A DNA stretch of 44,876 nucleotides from Sphingopyxis sp. (GCF_016463645.1 NZ_JAEMQX010000021.1:1-44876); one strand, 5' to 3'. Positions 26,571-34,971 are shown, counted from the stretch's first letter. Program-made: numbers and translations. Notes: generated by a model not told the origin, from the letters alone.

Positions 26571-26959
26571 GCGAATTTCGCGTCACAGGCTTCGACCATA
26601 TCGTGCTGTGCGTCCGCGACGTCGCCGTGACGCGCGCCTTCTACGAACGGGTTCTGGGCATGACCGCGCGCGAGGAGCGACCGGCCAAATACTCGCTCCA
26701 TTTCGGCGCGAACAAGGTCAGCCTGCAGGATGCCGCGGCATCGCCGGGCATCGCGCGCGATACTGTGCCCGGCAGCGGCAATTTCTGCCTGCTGAGCGAC
26801 ACGCCGATCGCTGACTGGCGCCTACATCTGGCGGAGCAAGGCGTCGACGTGATCGACAGCGGATTGCGCGATGGTGCGACGGGGACGATCGACTCGCTCT
26901 ATTTCCACGATCCCGACGGAAACCTCGTCGAGGTCAGCAATATGGTCGAGCGGCGATGA
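26567..26959 (+). CDS. VOC family (glyoxalase-fold) protein, second copy
   Basis: 130-residue VOC protein. The N-terminal FDHIVLCVRDVAVTRAFYERVLGM and the C-terminal SLYFHDPDGNLVEVSN are typical of the glyoxalase/bleomycin resistance superfamily, with the usual His at the start and Glu at the end as candidate metal ligands. It differs enough from the preceding VOC protein that they are not recent duplicates. The start codon overlaps the stop of the upstream gene and its stop overlaps the next start (ATGA at both junctions). Substrate unknown. Confidence 0.85.
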   Translation: MSEFRVTGFDHIVLCVRDVAVTRAFYERVLGMTAREERPAKYSLHFGANKVSLQDAAASPGIARDTVPGSGNFCLLSDTPIADWRLHLAEQGVDVIDSGLRDGATGTIDSLYFHDPDGNLVEVSNMVERR

Positions 26960-27243
26960 GCGATACGCTGCTCACCGCCCTGCAATATTATGGCGCGGGC
27001 GCGGCGACGCTCGCGGCGCTGCTCGTCTCGCTCGACCTCGGACGGCGATGGACCGGCTGGGCCTTCGTCATCTTCGTGACAAGCAGTATGGCCCTTGTCG
27101 CCTGGGGTTTCCTGCAACCCGACAGCGAAGGCATCGGCTGGCAGAATATCGCGCTGCTCGGCATCAACTGCGTGGGCGTCTATCGTTACCTGATCCGGAA
27201 GGAAAAGCCCGGTCAGCCGGGTGGCAAGGGCGGGACCGACTGA
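26956..27243 (+). CDS. Small membrane protein, unknown
   Basis: 95-residue protein with three hydrophobic segments (ALQYYGAGAATLAALLVSL, WAFVIFVTSSMALVAWGF and IALLGINCVGVYRYLI) and a basic glycine-rich cytoplasmic tail. It has the look of the small sugar/NMN-transporter-like integral membrane proteins, but I cannot name a family. It is the last gene of the ivd operon, coupled by ATGA to the second VOC gene, and ends 21 bases from the convergent M13 peptidase gene. Confidence 0.75.
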   Translation: MSDTLLTALQYYGAGAATLAALLVSLDLGRRWTGWAFVIFVTSSMALVAWGFLQPDSEGIGWQNIALLGINCVGVYRYLIRKEKPGQPGGKGGTD

Positions 27244-27264
27244 GTGCCCCGCCCTCCCCGATCA

Positions 27265-29346
27265 TCAACCCCAGACGCGGACGCGCTTGTCGGGCGCAAG
27301 GTAGAGCTTGTCGCCTTCCTTGACGTCGAACGCCTTGTACCAGGCGTCGAGATTGCGCACCGTCAGCGCGCGGTACATGCCCGGCGCATGGCCGTCGGTC
27401 GCGATGCGCGCGCGAAGCGCCTCGGCGCGCATCTTGGTCGCCCACGTCTGCGCATAGGCGATGAAGAAGCGCTGATCGCCGGTGAAGCCGTCGATTACCG
27501 GCGCTTCCTTGCCGCCGAGCGACGCGCGATATGCATCATAGGCGGCCTGAAGCCCCGCGACGTCGGCGATATTCTCGCCCAGCGTCAGCTTGCCGTTAAC
27601 CGCCAAGTCTGGGAACGGCTTGTAGGTGTCGAACTGCGCCGCAAGCGCGTCGCCGGCGGCGTTGAACTTCGCCAGATCCGCCGGGGTCCACCAGTTGCGC
27701 AGCGCGCCGGTGGAATCGAACGCCGCGCCGTTGTTGTCGAAGCTGTGGCTGATCTCATGCCCGATCACCGCGCCGATCGCGCCATAGTTGAACGCCGGGT
27801 CGGCCTTCGCGTTGAAGAAGGGCGGCTGAAGGATCGCGGCGGGGAAGTTCAGCGCGTTCTGGACCGGCAGGTTCACGGCGTTGACGGTCTGCGGAACCAT
27901 CCACCATTCGCCCTTGTCCATCGGCTTGCCGATCTTGGCGAGCTGGTGCGCATATTCCGCCTTCTGCCCCGCAACCTCGTTCGCATAGGCATCGGCACCG
28001 ACCGTGTAGCTGCCATAGTCGCGCCATGTGTCGGGGTAGCCAACGCCGACCGCGATCGTCTCGACCTTCCTGATCGCTTCCTTCTTGGTTTCGGGCGCCA
28101 TCCAGTCGATCATGTTCACACGGGTGGCAAAGGCCGCCTTGATGTTCTTCACCATGTCACCGACTTCGGCCTTGGCGGAGGCGGGAAAATATTTGTCGGC
28201 ATAGGCCTTGCCCACCGCGTCACCCAGATAGACGTCGAGCGCGTCGAGCGCGCGCTTTTCGCGGCCGCGCTGCTGCGGCGTGCCCGCCATCGTCGTGCCG
28301 TAAAAGCTGAAATGTGCGCTATCGATCGCGCTCGGCAGCACGTCGGCATGGCTGTTGATCTGGTGGAAAGCGAGCCAGTCCTTCCACGCGTCGAGCGGTT
28401 CGGACGCGACGAGCGCCGACAGGCCGGTAATCGCGTTCGCGTGATAGGCGCCGAACTTCGCCGCCCCGTCGAGCTTCGCGGCGCTCATGAACGCAGGCCA
28501 GTCAATGCCGGGGGCCTTTTTGGCGAAATCGCCCTTGGCCCAGACGTCGGCCGACTTGGTGAAGTCCTCGCTCTGTTCGCGCGTCGCGTGGGCCTTCGCG
28601 ATCCTGACCTCGAGATCATAGATGCGCTTCGCCTTCGCGGCGGCATCGCTCTGCCCCGCGGCAGTCAGCAGTTTGACGATATAAGCCTGATAGGCGGTGC
28701 GGATGCTCGCCATCTTGGGATCGGCCGAGAGATAATATTCGCGCTCGGGCATGCCGAGCCCGCCCTGCAGCAGATAGGGTATGACCTCGCCCGGGGTCGC
28801 GAGCCCCTGCGTCACGAAGACGCCGAACAGATTTTCGGTCTGGAAATTGGTCGCATTGAGCGGGTCGACGTCGGCACGAAGCTGCTCGCCGAGCACCTTC
28901 GACAGCGCGGCCTTGTCGGTGATCGCGGCAAAGCGCGCGAGGTCGGCGGCAATGGGCTTCATCCCCGCGGCGTCGATCGCCTTCACATTGGTGAAGGCCT
29001 TGTAGAAAGCCGCGATGCGACCTTCGTTGGTGTCGGGCGCGGCATCGCCCCTTACGATCGTATCGACCAACTCGCGGTTGCGTTTTTCGGTTTCGAGCTG
29101 CGCGACATAAAAGGCGCCGATCGACGAGCGGTCGGCCGGGATTTCGGTGGCCTTGTCCCAATTGCCGTTGGCATAGGCGTAGAAGTCGTCGCCGGGCTTC
29201 GCGGCGGCATCCATCGCCGCCTTGCTGATCCCGATATCGGTGCCGACCGTATAGGCGGCCAAGCTGTCCTTCCCGCTACTGCAGGCGACGGGACCCGCAA
29301 GAACTGCGGCGGTGGACAGAAGAACAGCAAAGACAGCTTTTTTCAT
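27265..29346 (-). CDS. M13 family zinc metallopeptidase (neprilysin/PepO-like) lipoprotein
   Basis: 693-residue exported endopeptidase of family M13. The N-terminus is a signal sequence with a lipobox ending in AC (Cys22 in VACSS). The N-terminal domain has the typical ANGNWDKATEIPADRSSIG, and the catalytic domain holds the zinc motif HEISH near residue 533 followed by FDNNGAAFDSTG. The third ligand Glu lies in GENIADVAG near 588. The end DKRVRVWG fits the family's conserved VW terminus. It likely degrades small peptides in the periplasm. It stands on the opposite strand between the two halves of the leucine locus. No frame break is seen. Confidence 0.94.
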   Translation of the reverse strand: MKKAVFAVLLSTAAVLAGPVACSSGKDSLAAYTVGTDIGISKAAMDAAAKPGDDFYAYANGNWDKATEIPADRSSIGAFYVAQLETEKRNRELVDTIVRGDAAPDTNEGRIAAFYKAFTNVKAIDAAGMKPIAADLARFAAITDKAALSKVLGEQLRADVDPLNATNFQTENLFGVFVTQGLATPGEVIPYLLQGGLGMPEREYYLSADPKMASIRTAYQAYIVKLLTAAGQSDAAAKAKRIYDLEVRIAKAHATREQSEDFTKSADVWAKGDFAKKAPGIDWPAFMSAAKLDGAAKFGAYHANAITGLSALVASEPLDAWKDWLAFHQINSHADVLPSAIDSAHFSFYGTTMAGTPQQRGREKRALDALDVYLGDAVGKAYADKYFPASAKAEVGDMVKNIKAAFATRVNMIDWMAPETKKEAIRKVETIAVGVGYPDTWRDYGSYTVGADAYANEVAGQKAEYAHQLAKIGKPMDKGEWWMVPQTVNAVNLPVQNALNFPAAILQPPFFNAKADPAFNYGAIGAVIGHEISHSFDNNGAAFDSTGALRNWWTPADLAKFNAAGDALAAQFDTYKPFPDLAVNGKLTLGENIADVAGLQAAYDAYRASLGGKEAPVIDGFTGDQRFFIAYAQTWATKMRAEALRARIATDGHAPGMYRALTVRNLDAWYKAFDVKEGDKLYLAPDKRVRVWG

Positions 29347-29380
29347 AAGAACGACCTTGTTTTGTCATGGAAAGGCAGAC

Positions 29381-29390
29381 GGCGTACGCC
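29381..29390. promoter_or_regulatory. Palindrome GGCGTACGCC between the M13 peptidase and mccB
   Basis: A perfect 10-base palindrome in the 146-base divergent spacer, 35 bases upstream of the M13 peptidase start and about 100 bases before mccB. Flanking bases CAG and GTG extend the symmetry loosely. It could be an operator for a regulator of mccB or of the peptidase. I see no second copy nearby. Confidence 0.3.
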
Positions 29391-29492
29391 TGTGAAAAAG
29401 CGGTTTCAATACCAACCATTTTCGGCCTGCTGCGCTTTTCAATCGACGAGCGGCGGGTTAGTTCCGAACAGATTTCCAGGAGAGACGATACT

Positions 29493-31091
29493 GTGAGCGC
29501 ACCGGTTCTTGGCACGAACATCAATGCGGACAGCGACGAATATCGCACCCGCAGCGCGCATAACCGCGCGCTGACCGACGCGCTGCGGACGGCGGTCGCC
29601 GAAGCCGCGCTCGGCGGAAACGAGAAGTCGCGCGAGCGGCATACGAGCCGCGGCAAGCTGCTGCCGCGGGAACGCGTCGAACGATTGCTCGATCCGGGCT
29701 CGCCCTTCCTCGAAATCGGCCAGCTCGCCGCGAACGATCTCTACGAGGGCGAAGTGCCCGGCGCGGGGCTGATCTGCGGCATCGGACAGGTGTCGGGACG
29801 CCAGTGCATGATCGTGTGCAACGACGCGACGGTGAAAGGCGGCACCTATTATCCGATGACGGTGAAGAAACATCTTCGCGCGCAGGAGATCGCCGAGGCG
29901 AACCGCCTGCCGTGCATCTATCTCGTCGACAGCGGCGGCGCGAACCTGCCGCATCAGGATCAGGTCTTTCCCGACCGCGACCATTTCGGGCGCATCTTCT
30001 TCAATCAGGCGAATATGTCGGCGAAGCGCATCCCGCAAATCGCGTGCGTGATGGGAAGCTGCACCGCAGGCGGCGCCTATGTCCCCGCGATGAGCGACGA
30101 AACGGTGATCGTGCGCAATCAGGGAACGATCTTCCTCGCCGGCCCCCCGCTGGTGAAGGCGGCAACGGGCGAAGAAATCAGCGCCGAGGATCTCGGCGGC
30201 GGCGACCTGCACGCGAAGAAATCGGGCGTCGTCGACCACCTTGCAGAGAATGACGAACATGCGTTGACGATCGTCCGCGACATCGTCAGCCACCTTGGCG
30301 AGGACAAGGGTTTCGAGGTGCCGATCAAAGCCCCGCGCCCGCCCAAATATGCCGCCGAGGAAATCTACGGCGTCGTTCCCGACGACGTCCGCGCGCCATA
30401 CGATGTGCACGAGGTGATTGCGCGCATCGTCGACGCCAGCGAATTTCACGAGTTCAAGGCGAATTACGGCAGCACGCTCGTCTGCGGCTTCGCGCATATC
30501 TGGGGCATCCCGGTCGCGATCCTCGCGAACAACGGCGTGCTGTTCAGCGAAAGCGCGGTCAAGGGCGCGCACTTCATCGAACTGGCACAGCAGCGGCGCA
30601 TCCCCCTGCTCTTCCTCCAGAATATCAGCGGCTTCATGGTCGGGGGCAAATATGAGGCCGAGGGGATCGCCAAGCATGGCGCGAAGCTCGTCACGGCGGT
30701 TGCCACGGCCACCGTGCCGAAGATCACCGTGCTGATCGGTGGCAGCTTCGGGGCGGGCAATTACGGCATGTGCGGGCGCGCTTACTCGCCGCGCTTCCTG
30801 TTCAGCTGGCCGAACAGCCGGATCAGCGTGATGGGCGGCGAACAGGCAGCAAGCGTGCTCGCGACGGTCCACCGCGACGCCGACAAATGGACGCCCGACG
30901 AGGCCGAAGCCTTCAAGGCCCCGATCCGTCAGAAATATGAGGACGAAGGCAACCCCTATCACGCCACCGCGCGCCTGTGGGACGATGGCATCATCGACCC
31001 CGCCCAGACGCGCGACGTGCTCGGACTGGCCTTCGCCGCAACGCTGAACGCCCCGGTCGAGGATTGCGGCTTCGGCGTGTTCAGGATGTGA
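29493..31091 (+). CDS. mccB: Methylcrotonyl-CoA carboxylase, carboxyltransferase (beta) subunit
   Basis: 532-residue carboxyltransferase subunit that moves CO2 from biotin to 3-methylcrotonyl-CoA, giving 3-methylglutaconyl-CoA in leucine breakdown. MCC beta-type features are [17 protein letters not shown] at the N-terminus, [77 protein letters not shown] and the long [20 protein letters not shown] near residue 420, which together separate MCC from propionyl-CoA carboxylase. The start is GTG with AGGAGA 9 bases upstream; an upstream ATG at 29367 gives 42 residues without homology. It begins the second half of the leucine locus. Confidence 0.95.
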   Translation: MSAPVLGTNINADSDEYRTRSAHNRALTDALRTAVAEAALGGNEKSRERHTSRGKLLPRERVERLLDPGSPFLEIGQLAANDLYEGEVPGAGLICGIGQVSGRQCMIVCNDATVKGGTYYPMTVKKHLRAQEIAEANRLPCIYLVDSGGANLPHQDQVFPDRDHFGRIFFNQANMSAKRIPQIACVMGSCTAGGAYVPAMSDETVIVRNQGTIFLAGPPLVKAATGEEISAEDLGGGDLHAKKSGVVDHLAENDEHALTIVRDIVSHLGEDKGFEVPIKAPRPPKYAAEEIYGVVPDDVRAPYDVHEVIARIVDASEFHEFKANYGSTLVCGFAHIWGIPVAILANNGVLFSESAVKGAHFIELAQQRRIPLLFLQNISGFMVGGKYEAEGIAKHGAKLVTAVATATVPKITVLIGGSFGAGNYGMCGRAYSPRFLFSWPNSRISVMGGEQAASVLATVHRDADKWTPDEAEAFKAPIRQKYEDEGNPYHATARLWDDGIIDPAQTRDVLGLAFAATLNAPVEDCGFGVFRM

Positions 31092-31093
31092 CG

Positions 31094-31375
31094 ATGGTGA
31101 TGAGCGTAAATCTTGATGGCGACATCATCGACAGCGAGGCCCTGTTTCACACGGCGTTTCGCGAAGCGTCGGGCGTCGAATGGTATGGCGGAAACCTCGA
31201 CGCGCTGTTCGACCTGATGGTCGGCGTCGTGGCCGGCCCCATCGACATCGCCTGGACCAATGCCGCCCGATCGCGCGCCGCGATCGGCGAGCGCTTCGAC
31301 CGCCTTCTCACTGTCATCTTCGACGCCATTGCCTATCGCGGCGACGGCTCGATCAACTTGCGGCTGGAATCATGA
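31094..31375 (+). CDS. Barstar-like protein (orphan, inside the mcc operon)
   Basis: 93-residue protein that reads as a barstar fold throughout, close to barstar's length. The alpha-helical inhibitory segment EWYGGNLDALFD (29-40) aligns with barstar's YYGENLDALWD, keeping the two aspartates that contact barnase (equivalents Asp36 and Asp40). The following IDIAWTN strand and FDRLLTVIFDA helix are also in place. It begins 3 bases after the mccB stop and ends overlapping the mccA start (ATGA, 31372-31375), so it is co-translated with the carboxylase. No barnase-type RNase is encoded in the window. Its role here is unknown: an RNase inhibitor, or a protein-binding module reused by the carboxylase. 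Start could be 31094 or 31100. Confidence 0.82.
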   Translation: MVMSVNLDGDIIDSEALFHTAFREASGVEWYGGNLDALFDLMVGVVAGPIDIAWTNAARSRAAIGERFDRLLTVIFDAIAYRGDGSINLRLES

Positions 31376-33210
31376 TCACCTCCCTCCTCATCGCCAATCG
31401 CGGCGAAATCGCCTGCCGCATCATCCGCACCGCGCGCGAGATGGGCATCCGCACCGTCGCGGTCTATTCGGACGCCGATGCGAAGGCACTGCATGTGCGC
31501 GAAGCCGACGAGGCGGTGCATATCGGACCGTCGCCGGCGCGCGAGAGCTATTTGATCGGCGAGAAGATTATCGCCGCCGCGAAAGCCACGGGCGCCGAGG
31601 CGATCCACCCCGGGTACGGCTTCCTGTCCGAAAATGCCGAGTTCGCGCAGGCGGTGGCCGATGCCGGGCTCGTGTGGGTCGGGCCGAAGCCATCGTCGAT
31701 CACCGCGATGGGGCTGAAGGACGCCGCCAAGAAGCTGATGGCCGATGCCGGGGTGCCGGTGACGCCGGGCTATATGGGTGAAAATCAGAACCCCGCCTAC
31801 CTCGCCGAACAGGCCGCGCTGATCGGCTACCCCGTGCTGATCAAGGCGGTCGCGGGCGGCGGCGGCAAGGGGATGCGGAAGGTCGACGCCGCAGCGGACT
31901 TCGCCGACGCGCTCGCCTCGTGCCAGCGTGAGGCGGCGGCGTCGTTCGGCAATGACCATGTGCTGATCGAGAAATATATCCTGACCCCGCGCCATATCGA
32001 GGTGCAGGTGTTCGGCGACACCCACGGCAATGTCGTCCACCTGTTCGAGCGCGACTGCTCGCTGCAGCGCCGCCACCAGAAGGTGATCGAGGAAGCCCCC
32101 GCCCCCGGTATGGACGAAGCGACGCGCGCCGAGCTTTGCGCGGCCGCCGTTCGCGCCGCGAAAGCCGTCGACTATGTCGGCGCGGGCACGATCGAGTTTA
32201 TCGCCGACGCTTCGGAGGGCCTCCGCGCCGATCGCATCTGGTTCATGGAAATGAACACGCGCCTGCAGGTCGAGCATCCGGTGACCGAGGAGATCACCGG
32301 CGTCGACCTCGTCGAATGGCAATTGCGTGTCGCAAGCAGCGAGCCGATCCCGCTGGCGCAAGGCGAACTCGCGATCAACGGCTGGGCGATGGAGGCGCGG
32401 CTTTACGCCGAGGATCCGGCAAAAGGTTTCCTGCCTTCGATCGGCACGCTCGAACTCTTCCAGCTTCCCGAACATATCGGCCGCGTCGACACCGGCGTTT
32501 ACGAAGGTGCCGAAGTGTCGCCCTTCTACGACCCGATGATCGCCAAGGTCATCGCGTGGGGCGAGGATCGCGAGGAGGCGCGCGAATTGCTGTCCGAGAT
32601 GCTGGAAGACAGCGCGATCTGGCCAGTGAAGACCAATTCCGCGTTCCTGTTGGGCGCGCTCGACCATCCCGATTTCGTCGCGGGCACCGTCGATACCGGC
32701 CTGATCGGCCGCGACGGCGATGCGATGACCGAAGAGCCGGTGCCGACCGCGCAGGCGCTGACCAATGCGGCAATGGCGATGGTACCGCGCTCGCTGCAAT
32801 CGGGGTTCCGCCTCAACGCCCCCGATGTGCGCAGCGCCCCCTTCCTGCTCGACGGCAAGCGTGTCGAGGTCGAACTGCACGGCCCCGGCGCCGAGGAGCC
32901 GGCGCCGGCAATGCTCGTCGCCGAAGGCGGCTCGGTGTGGCAGCTCACACCATGGCGCGCCGAGGGCAGTGCGGGCGGCGCGGCCGGCGACGGCGCGATC
33001 CTGTCGCCGATGCCCGGCAAGGTCATCGCGGTCGAAGTGGCGGCGGGCGACCGGGTAACCAAGGGGCAGAAACTGCTCACGCTCGAAGCTATGAAGATGG
33101 AGCACAGCCTGACCGCGCCGTTCGACGGCGTGGTGGCGGAGCTCAATGCGGCGGCGGGCGCGCAGGTTCAGGTCGAGGCGCTGCTGGCGAAGATCGAGGC
33201 GGCGGAGTGA
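31372..33210 (+). CDS. mccA: Methylcrotonyl-CoA carboxylase, biotin-carboxylase/biotin-carrier (alpha) subunit
   Basis: 612-residue alpha subunit. The biotin carboxylase domain begins LLIANRGEIACRIIRTARE and carries the ATP-grasp loop AGGGGKGMRKV, EVQVFGDTHGNVVHLFERDCSLQRR and EMNTRLQVEHPVTE. The biotinyl lysine is at about residue 575 in EAMKMEH. This is 40-50 residues shorter than typical LiuD/MccA, with the loss in the linker/BT region around residues 460-540. It adds carboxybiotin to the carboxyltransferase encoded by mccB, two genes upstream. Coupled to the barstar gene by ATGA and to the GNAT gene by GTGA. Confidence 0.95.
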   Translation: MITSLLIANRGEIACRIIRTAREMGIRTVAVYSDADAKALHVREADEAVHIGPSPARESYLIGEKIIAAAKATGAEAIHPGYGFLSENAEFAQAVADAGLVWVGPKPSSITAMGLKDAAKKLMADAGVPVTPGYMGENQNPAYLAEQAALIGYPVLIKAVAGGGGKGMRKVDAAADFADALASCQREAAASFGNDHVLIEKYILTPRHIEVQVFGDTHGNVVHLFERDCSLQRRHQKVIEEAPAPGMDEATRAELCAAAVRAAKAVDYVGAGTIEFIADASEGLRADRIWFMEMNTRLQVEHPVTEEITGVDLVEWQLRVASSEPIPLAQGELAINGWAMEARLYAEDPAKGFLPSIGTLELFQLPEHIGRVDTGVYEGAEVSPFYDPMIAKVIAWGEDREEARELLSEMLEDSAIWPVKTNSAFLLGALDHPDFVAGTVDTGLIGRDGDAMTEEPVPTAQALTNAAMAMVPRSLQSGFRLNAPDVRSAPFLLDGKRVEVELHGPGAEEPAPAMLVAEGGSVWQLTPWRAEGSAGGAAGDGAILSPMPGKVIAVEVAAGDRVTKGQKLLTLEAMKMEHSLTAPFDGVVAELNAAAGAQVQVEALLAKIEAAE

Positions 33211-33665
33211 GCGAACTCGTCCTTCGCGACGCGACGGCGGCAGATCTTCCCGCGATCCTTGCAATGCTGGCCGAAGAGACGATTCCGCCGGGGCGCGAGG
33301 CGGATCCGTCCGACCCGCGATATGTCGCGGCGTTCGAAGCGATCGATAGCGACCCCAACCAGCGCCTGATCGCCGCCGAGATCGACGGACGCGTGGTCGG
33401 GACGATGCAGTTGAGTTTCCTGCCCGGATTGTCGTTCATCGGCAGCTGGCGCGGGCTGATCGAGGCGGTTCGCATCGTTGCCGACCTGCGCGGACAAAGG
33501 CTGGGCGAACGAATGATACTCTGGGCGGTCGATCAATGTCGTGCGCGCGATTGCAAGCTCGTCCAGCTCACATCATCGGCGGCGCGCACGGACGCGCATC
33601 GCTTTTACGCGCGGCTCGGCTTCGTGCAGAGCCACGTGGGCATGAAACTTCATCTGAGGGACTGA
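33207..33665 (+). CDS. GNAT family N-acetyltransferase
   Basis: 152-residue acetyltransferase. GNAT motifs are [13 protein letters not shown] at the N-terminus, the acetyl-CoA loop [17 protein letters not shown] near residue 94 (Q/RxxGxG/A pattern), and the C-terminal [20 protein letters not shown] start inside the mccA stop (GTGA at 33207-33210), so it is coupled to the carboxylase. Its protein or small-molecule substrate is unknown. An acetyltransferase in an acyl-CoA operon could modify a pathway enzyme, but that is speculation. Confidence 0.85.
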   Translation: MSELVLRDATAADLPAILAMLAEETIPPGREADPSDPRYVAAFEAIDSDPNQRLIAAEIDGRVVGTMQLSFLPGLSFIGSWRGLIEAVRIVADLRGQRLGERMILWAVDQCRARDCKLVQLTSSAARTDAHRFYARLGFVQSHVGMKLHLRD

Positions 33666-33667
33666 AA

Positions 33668-34120
33668 ATGGCAGGACGTTTTTTCGACGAATGGACGATC
33701 GGCGATACGCTGACGCACGAGATCCGGCGGACGGTGACCGAGACCGACAATCTGCTCTTCACGACGATGACGCACAACCCGCAGCCGCTGCACCTCGACA
33801 TCGAGGCGGCGAAGGCGTCGGAGTTCGGCCAAATCCTCGTCAACGGCACTTTCACCTTCAGCCTGATGGTCGGGCTGTCGGTCGGCGACACCACGCTCGG
33901 AACGCTGGTGGCGAATCTCGGCTACGACAAGCTGGTGATGCCCAAGCCCGTGTTCATCGGCGACACGCTTCGTGCCGAATCCGAGGTCGTTGGTCTCAAG
34001 GAATCGAAATCGCGGCCCAATGCGGGTATCGTGACCTTCCTGCACCGCGCGATCAACCAGCGCGACGAAATCGTCTGCCAGTGCGAACGATCCGCCCTGC
34101 TCAAGAAGAAAGCTGCCTGA
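33668..34120 (+). CDS. MaoC family hydratase, probable methylglutaconyl-/itaconyl-CoA hydratase
   Basis: 150-residue hot-dog-fold dehydratase/hydratase. The MaoC region reads [25 protein letters not shown], then [20 protein letters not shown] and [23 protein letters not shown]. The substrate-oriented His in PLHLD is present, but the classical D-x-N-P-x-H dyad is altered to H-N-P-Q-P-L-H, a variant I associate with methylated-enoyl-CoA hydratases. From its place after mccA and next to a CitE-like lyase, it should hydrate 3-methylglutaconyl-CoA to (R)-HMG-CoA, as described from memory for Rv2499c of M. tuberculosis, and possibly itaconyl-CoA. Shares the TGATG junction with the lyase gene. Confidence 0.85.
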   Translation: MAGRFFDEWTIGDTLTHEIRRTVTETDNLLFTTMTHNPQPLHLDIEAAKASEFGQILVNGTFTFSLMVGLSVGDTTLGTLVANLGYDKLVMPKPVFIGDTLRAESEVVGLKESKSRPNAGIVTFLHRAINQRDEIVCQCERSALLKKKAA

Positions 34121-34971
34121 TGCGCCTCCGTTCCCTCCTCTTCGTCCCGGGCGACCGGCCCGAGCGCTTCGCCAAGGCGGCGGCATCGGGCGCCGACGCA
34201 ATCATCCTCGACCTCGAGGATTCGGTATCGCCCGCGAACAAGGAGGCGGCACGCCAGTCGATCGCCGACTATCTGTCGGGTGAACGCGAGGTCGTGACGC
34301 TCGTGCGCGTCAACCCGCTCGACGGGCATCTGACCGCCGCCGACGTCGCCGCGATCGCCGCGGCGCGGCCCGACGCGATCATGCTGCCTAAGGCCGAGGG
34401 CGCGCCGAGCATCGCGCAGCTCGACACGATCCTGCGCAGCGAGTCCGCGCGCGATGCTTCGCTGCCGCCGATCCTGCCGATCGCGACCGAAACCCCCGCG
34501 GCGATTTTCACCCTCGGCAGCTACCGCGAGACGAAGGATCGCCTGCTCGGCCTGACCTGGGGCGCCGAAGACCTGCCTGCCGCGATCGGCGCGACGACGA
34601 GCCGCGAGGCCGACGGCAGATACACCTCGCCCTATGAAGTCGCGCGCGCGATGACGCTGTTCGCCGCCCATGCCGCGGGAACCGCGGCGATCGATACGGT
34701 CTTTCCGGCGATCAAGGACGAAACCGGCCTCGCCGCCTATGCCGCACGCGCGCGGCGCGACGGATTTACCGGCATGATGGCGATCCACCCGTCGCAGGTC
34801 GCGCCGATCAACGCCGCTTTCACCCCGTCGGCCGACGAGGCGGCGCGAGCGCAGGCGATTGTCGACGCCTTCGCCGCCAATCCCGGCGCCGGCGTGCTGC
34901 AGATCGACGGCAAGATGGTCGACGCCCCGCACCTCAAGCAGGCACGGCATATCCTTTCGCTGGCTGACTAG
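34120..34971 (+). CDS. CitE-like CoA ester lyase (HpcH/HpaI family), probable HMG-/citramalyl-CoA lyase
   Basis: 283-residue TIM-barrel CoA lyase. It shows the N-terminal RLRSLLFVPGDRPERF, the metal-binding LDLEDSVSPANK, LVRVNPLDG, LPKAEGAPSIAQL, then ETPAAIF, LTWGAEDLPAAIGA and the C-terminal MMAIHPSQVAPINAAF. These are the standard residues of CitE/citramalyl-CoA/malyl-CoA lyases. In this operon it most likely cleaves (R)-HMG-CoA to acetyl-CoA and acetoacetate, and perhaps (S)-citramalyl-CoA, as reported for Rv2498c. It starts within the MaoC stop (TGATG). Its stop codon shares the palindrome CTAG with the convergent phospholipase D-like gene. Confidence 0.9.
   Translation: MRLRSLLFVPGDRPERFAKAAASGADAIILDLEDSVSPANKEAARQSIADYLSGEREVVTLVRVNPLDGHLTAADVAAIAAARPDAIMLPKAEGAPSIAQLDTILRSESARDASLPPILPIATETPAAIFTLGSYRETKDRLLGLTWGAEDLPAAIGATTSREADGRYTSPYEVARAMTLFAAHAAGTAAIDTVFPAIKDETGLAAYAARARRDGFTGMMAIHPSQVAPINAAFTPSADEAARAQAIVDAFAANPGAGVLQIDGKMVDAPHLKQARHILSLAD

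Noticed and set aside
27244-29496. Very long open frame (about 750 codons) opposite the M13 metallopeptidase
   Set aside because: It is a shadow caused by high GC and strong third-position bias. It shows no domain or motif, while the opposite strand encodes a complete M13 enzyme.
31094-31375. Barnase-barstar toxin-antitoxin module
   Set aside because: Only the barstar-like half is present; neighbouring genes are MCC subunits and no RNase is encoded nearby.
31333-33264. Open frame of over 640 codons opposite mccA
   Set aside because: The translation is Arg/His/Asp-rich with no family pattern; the other strand is a full biotin carboxylase.
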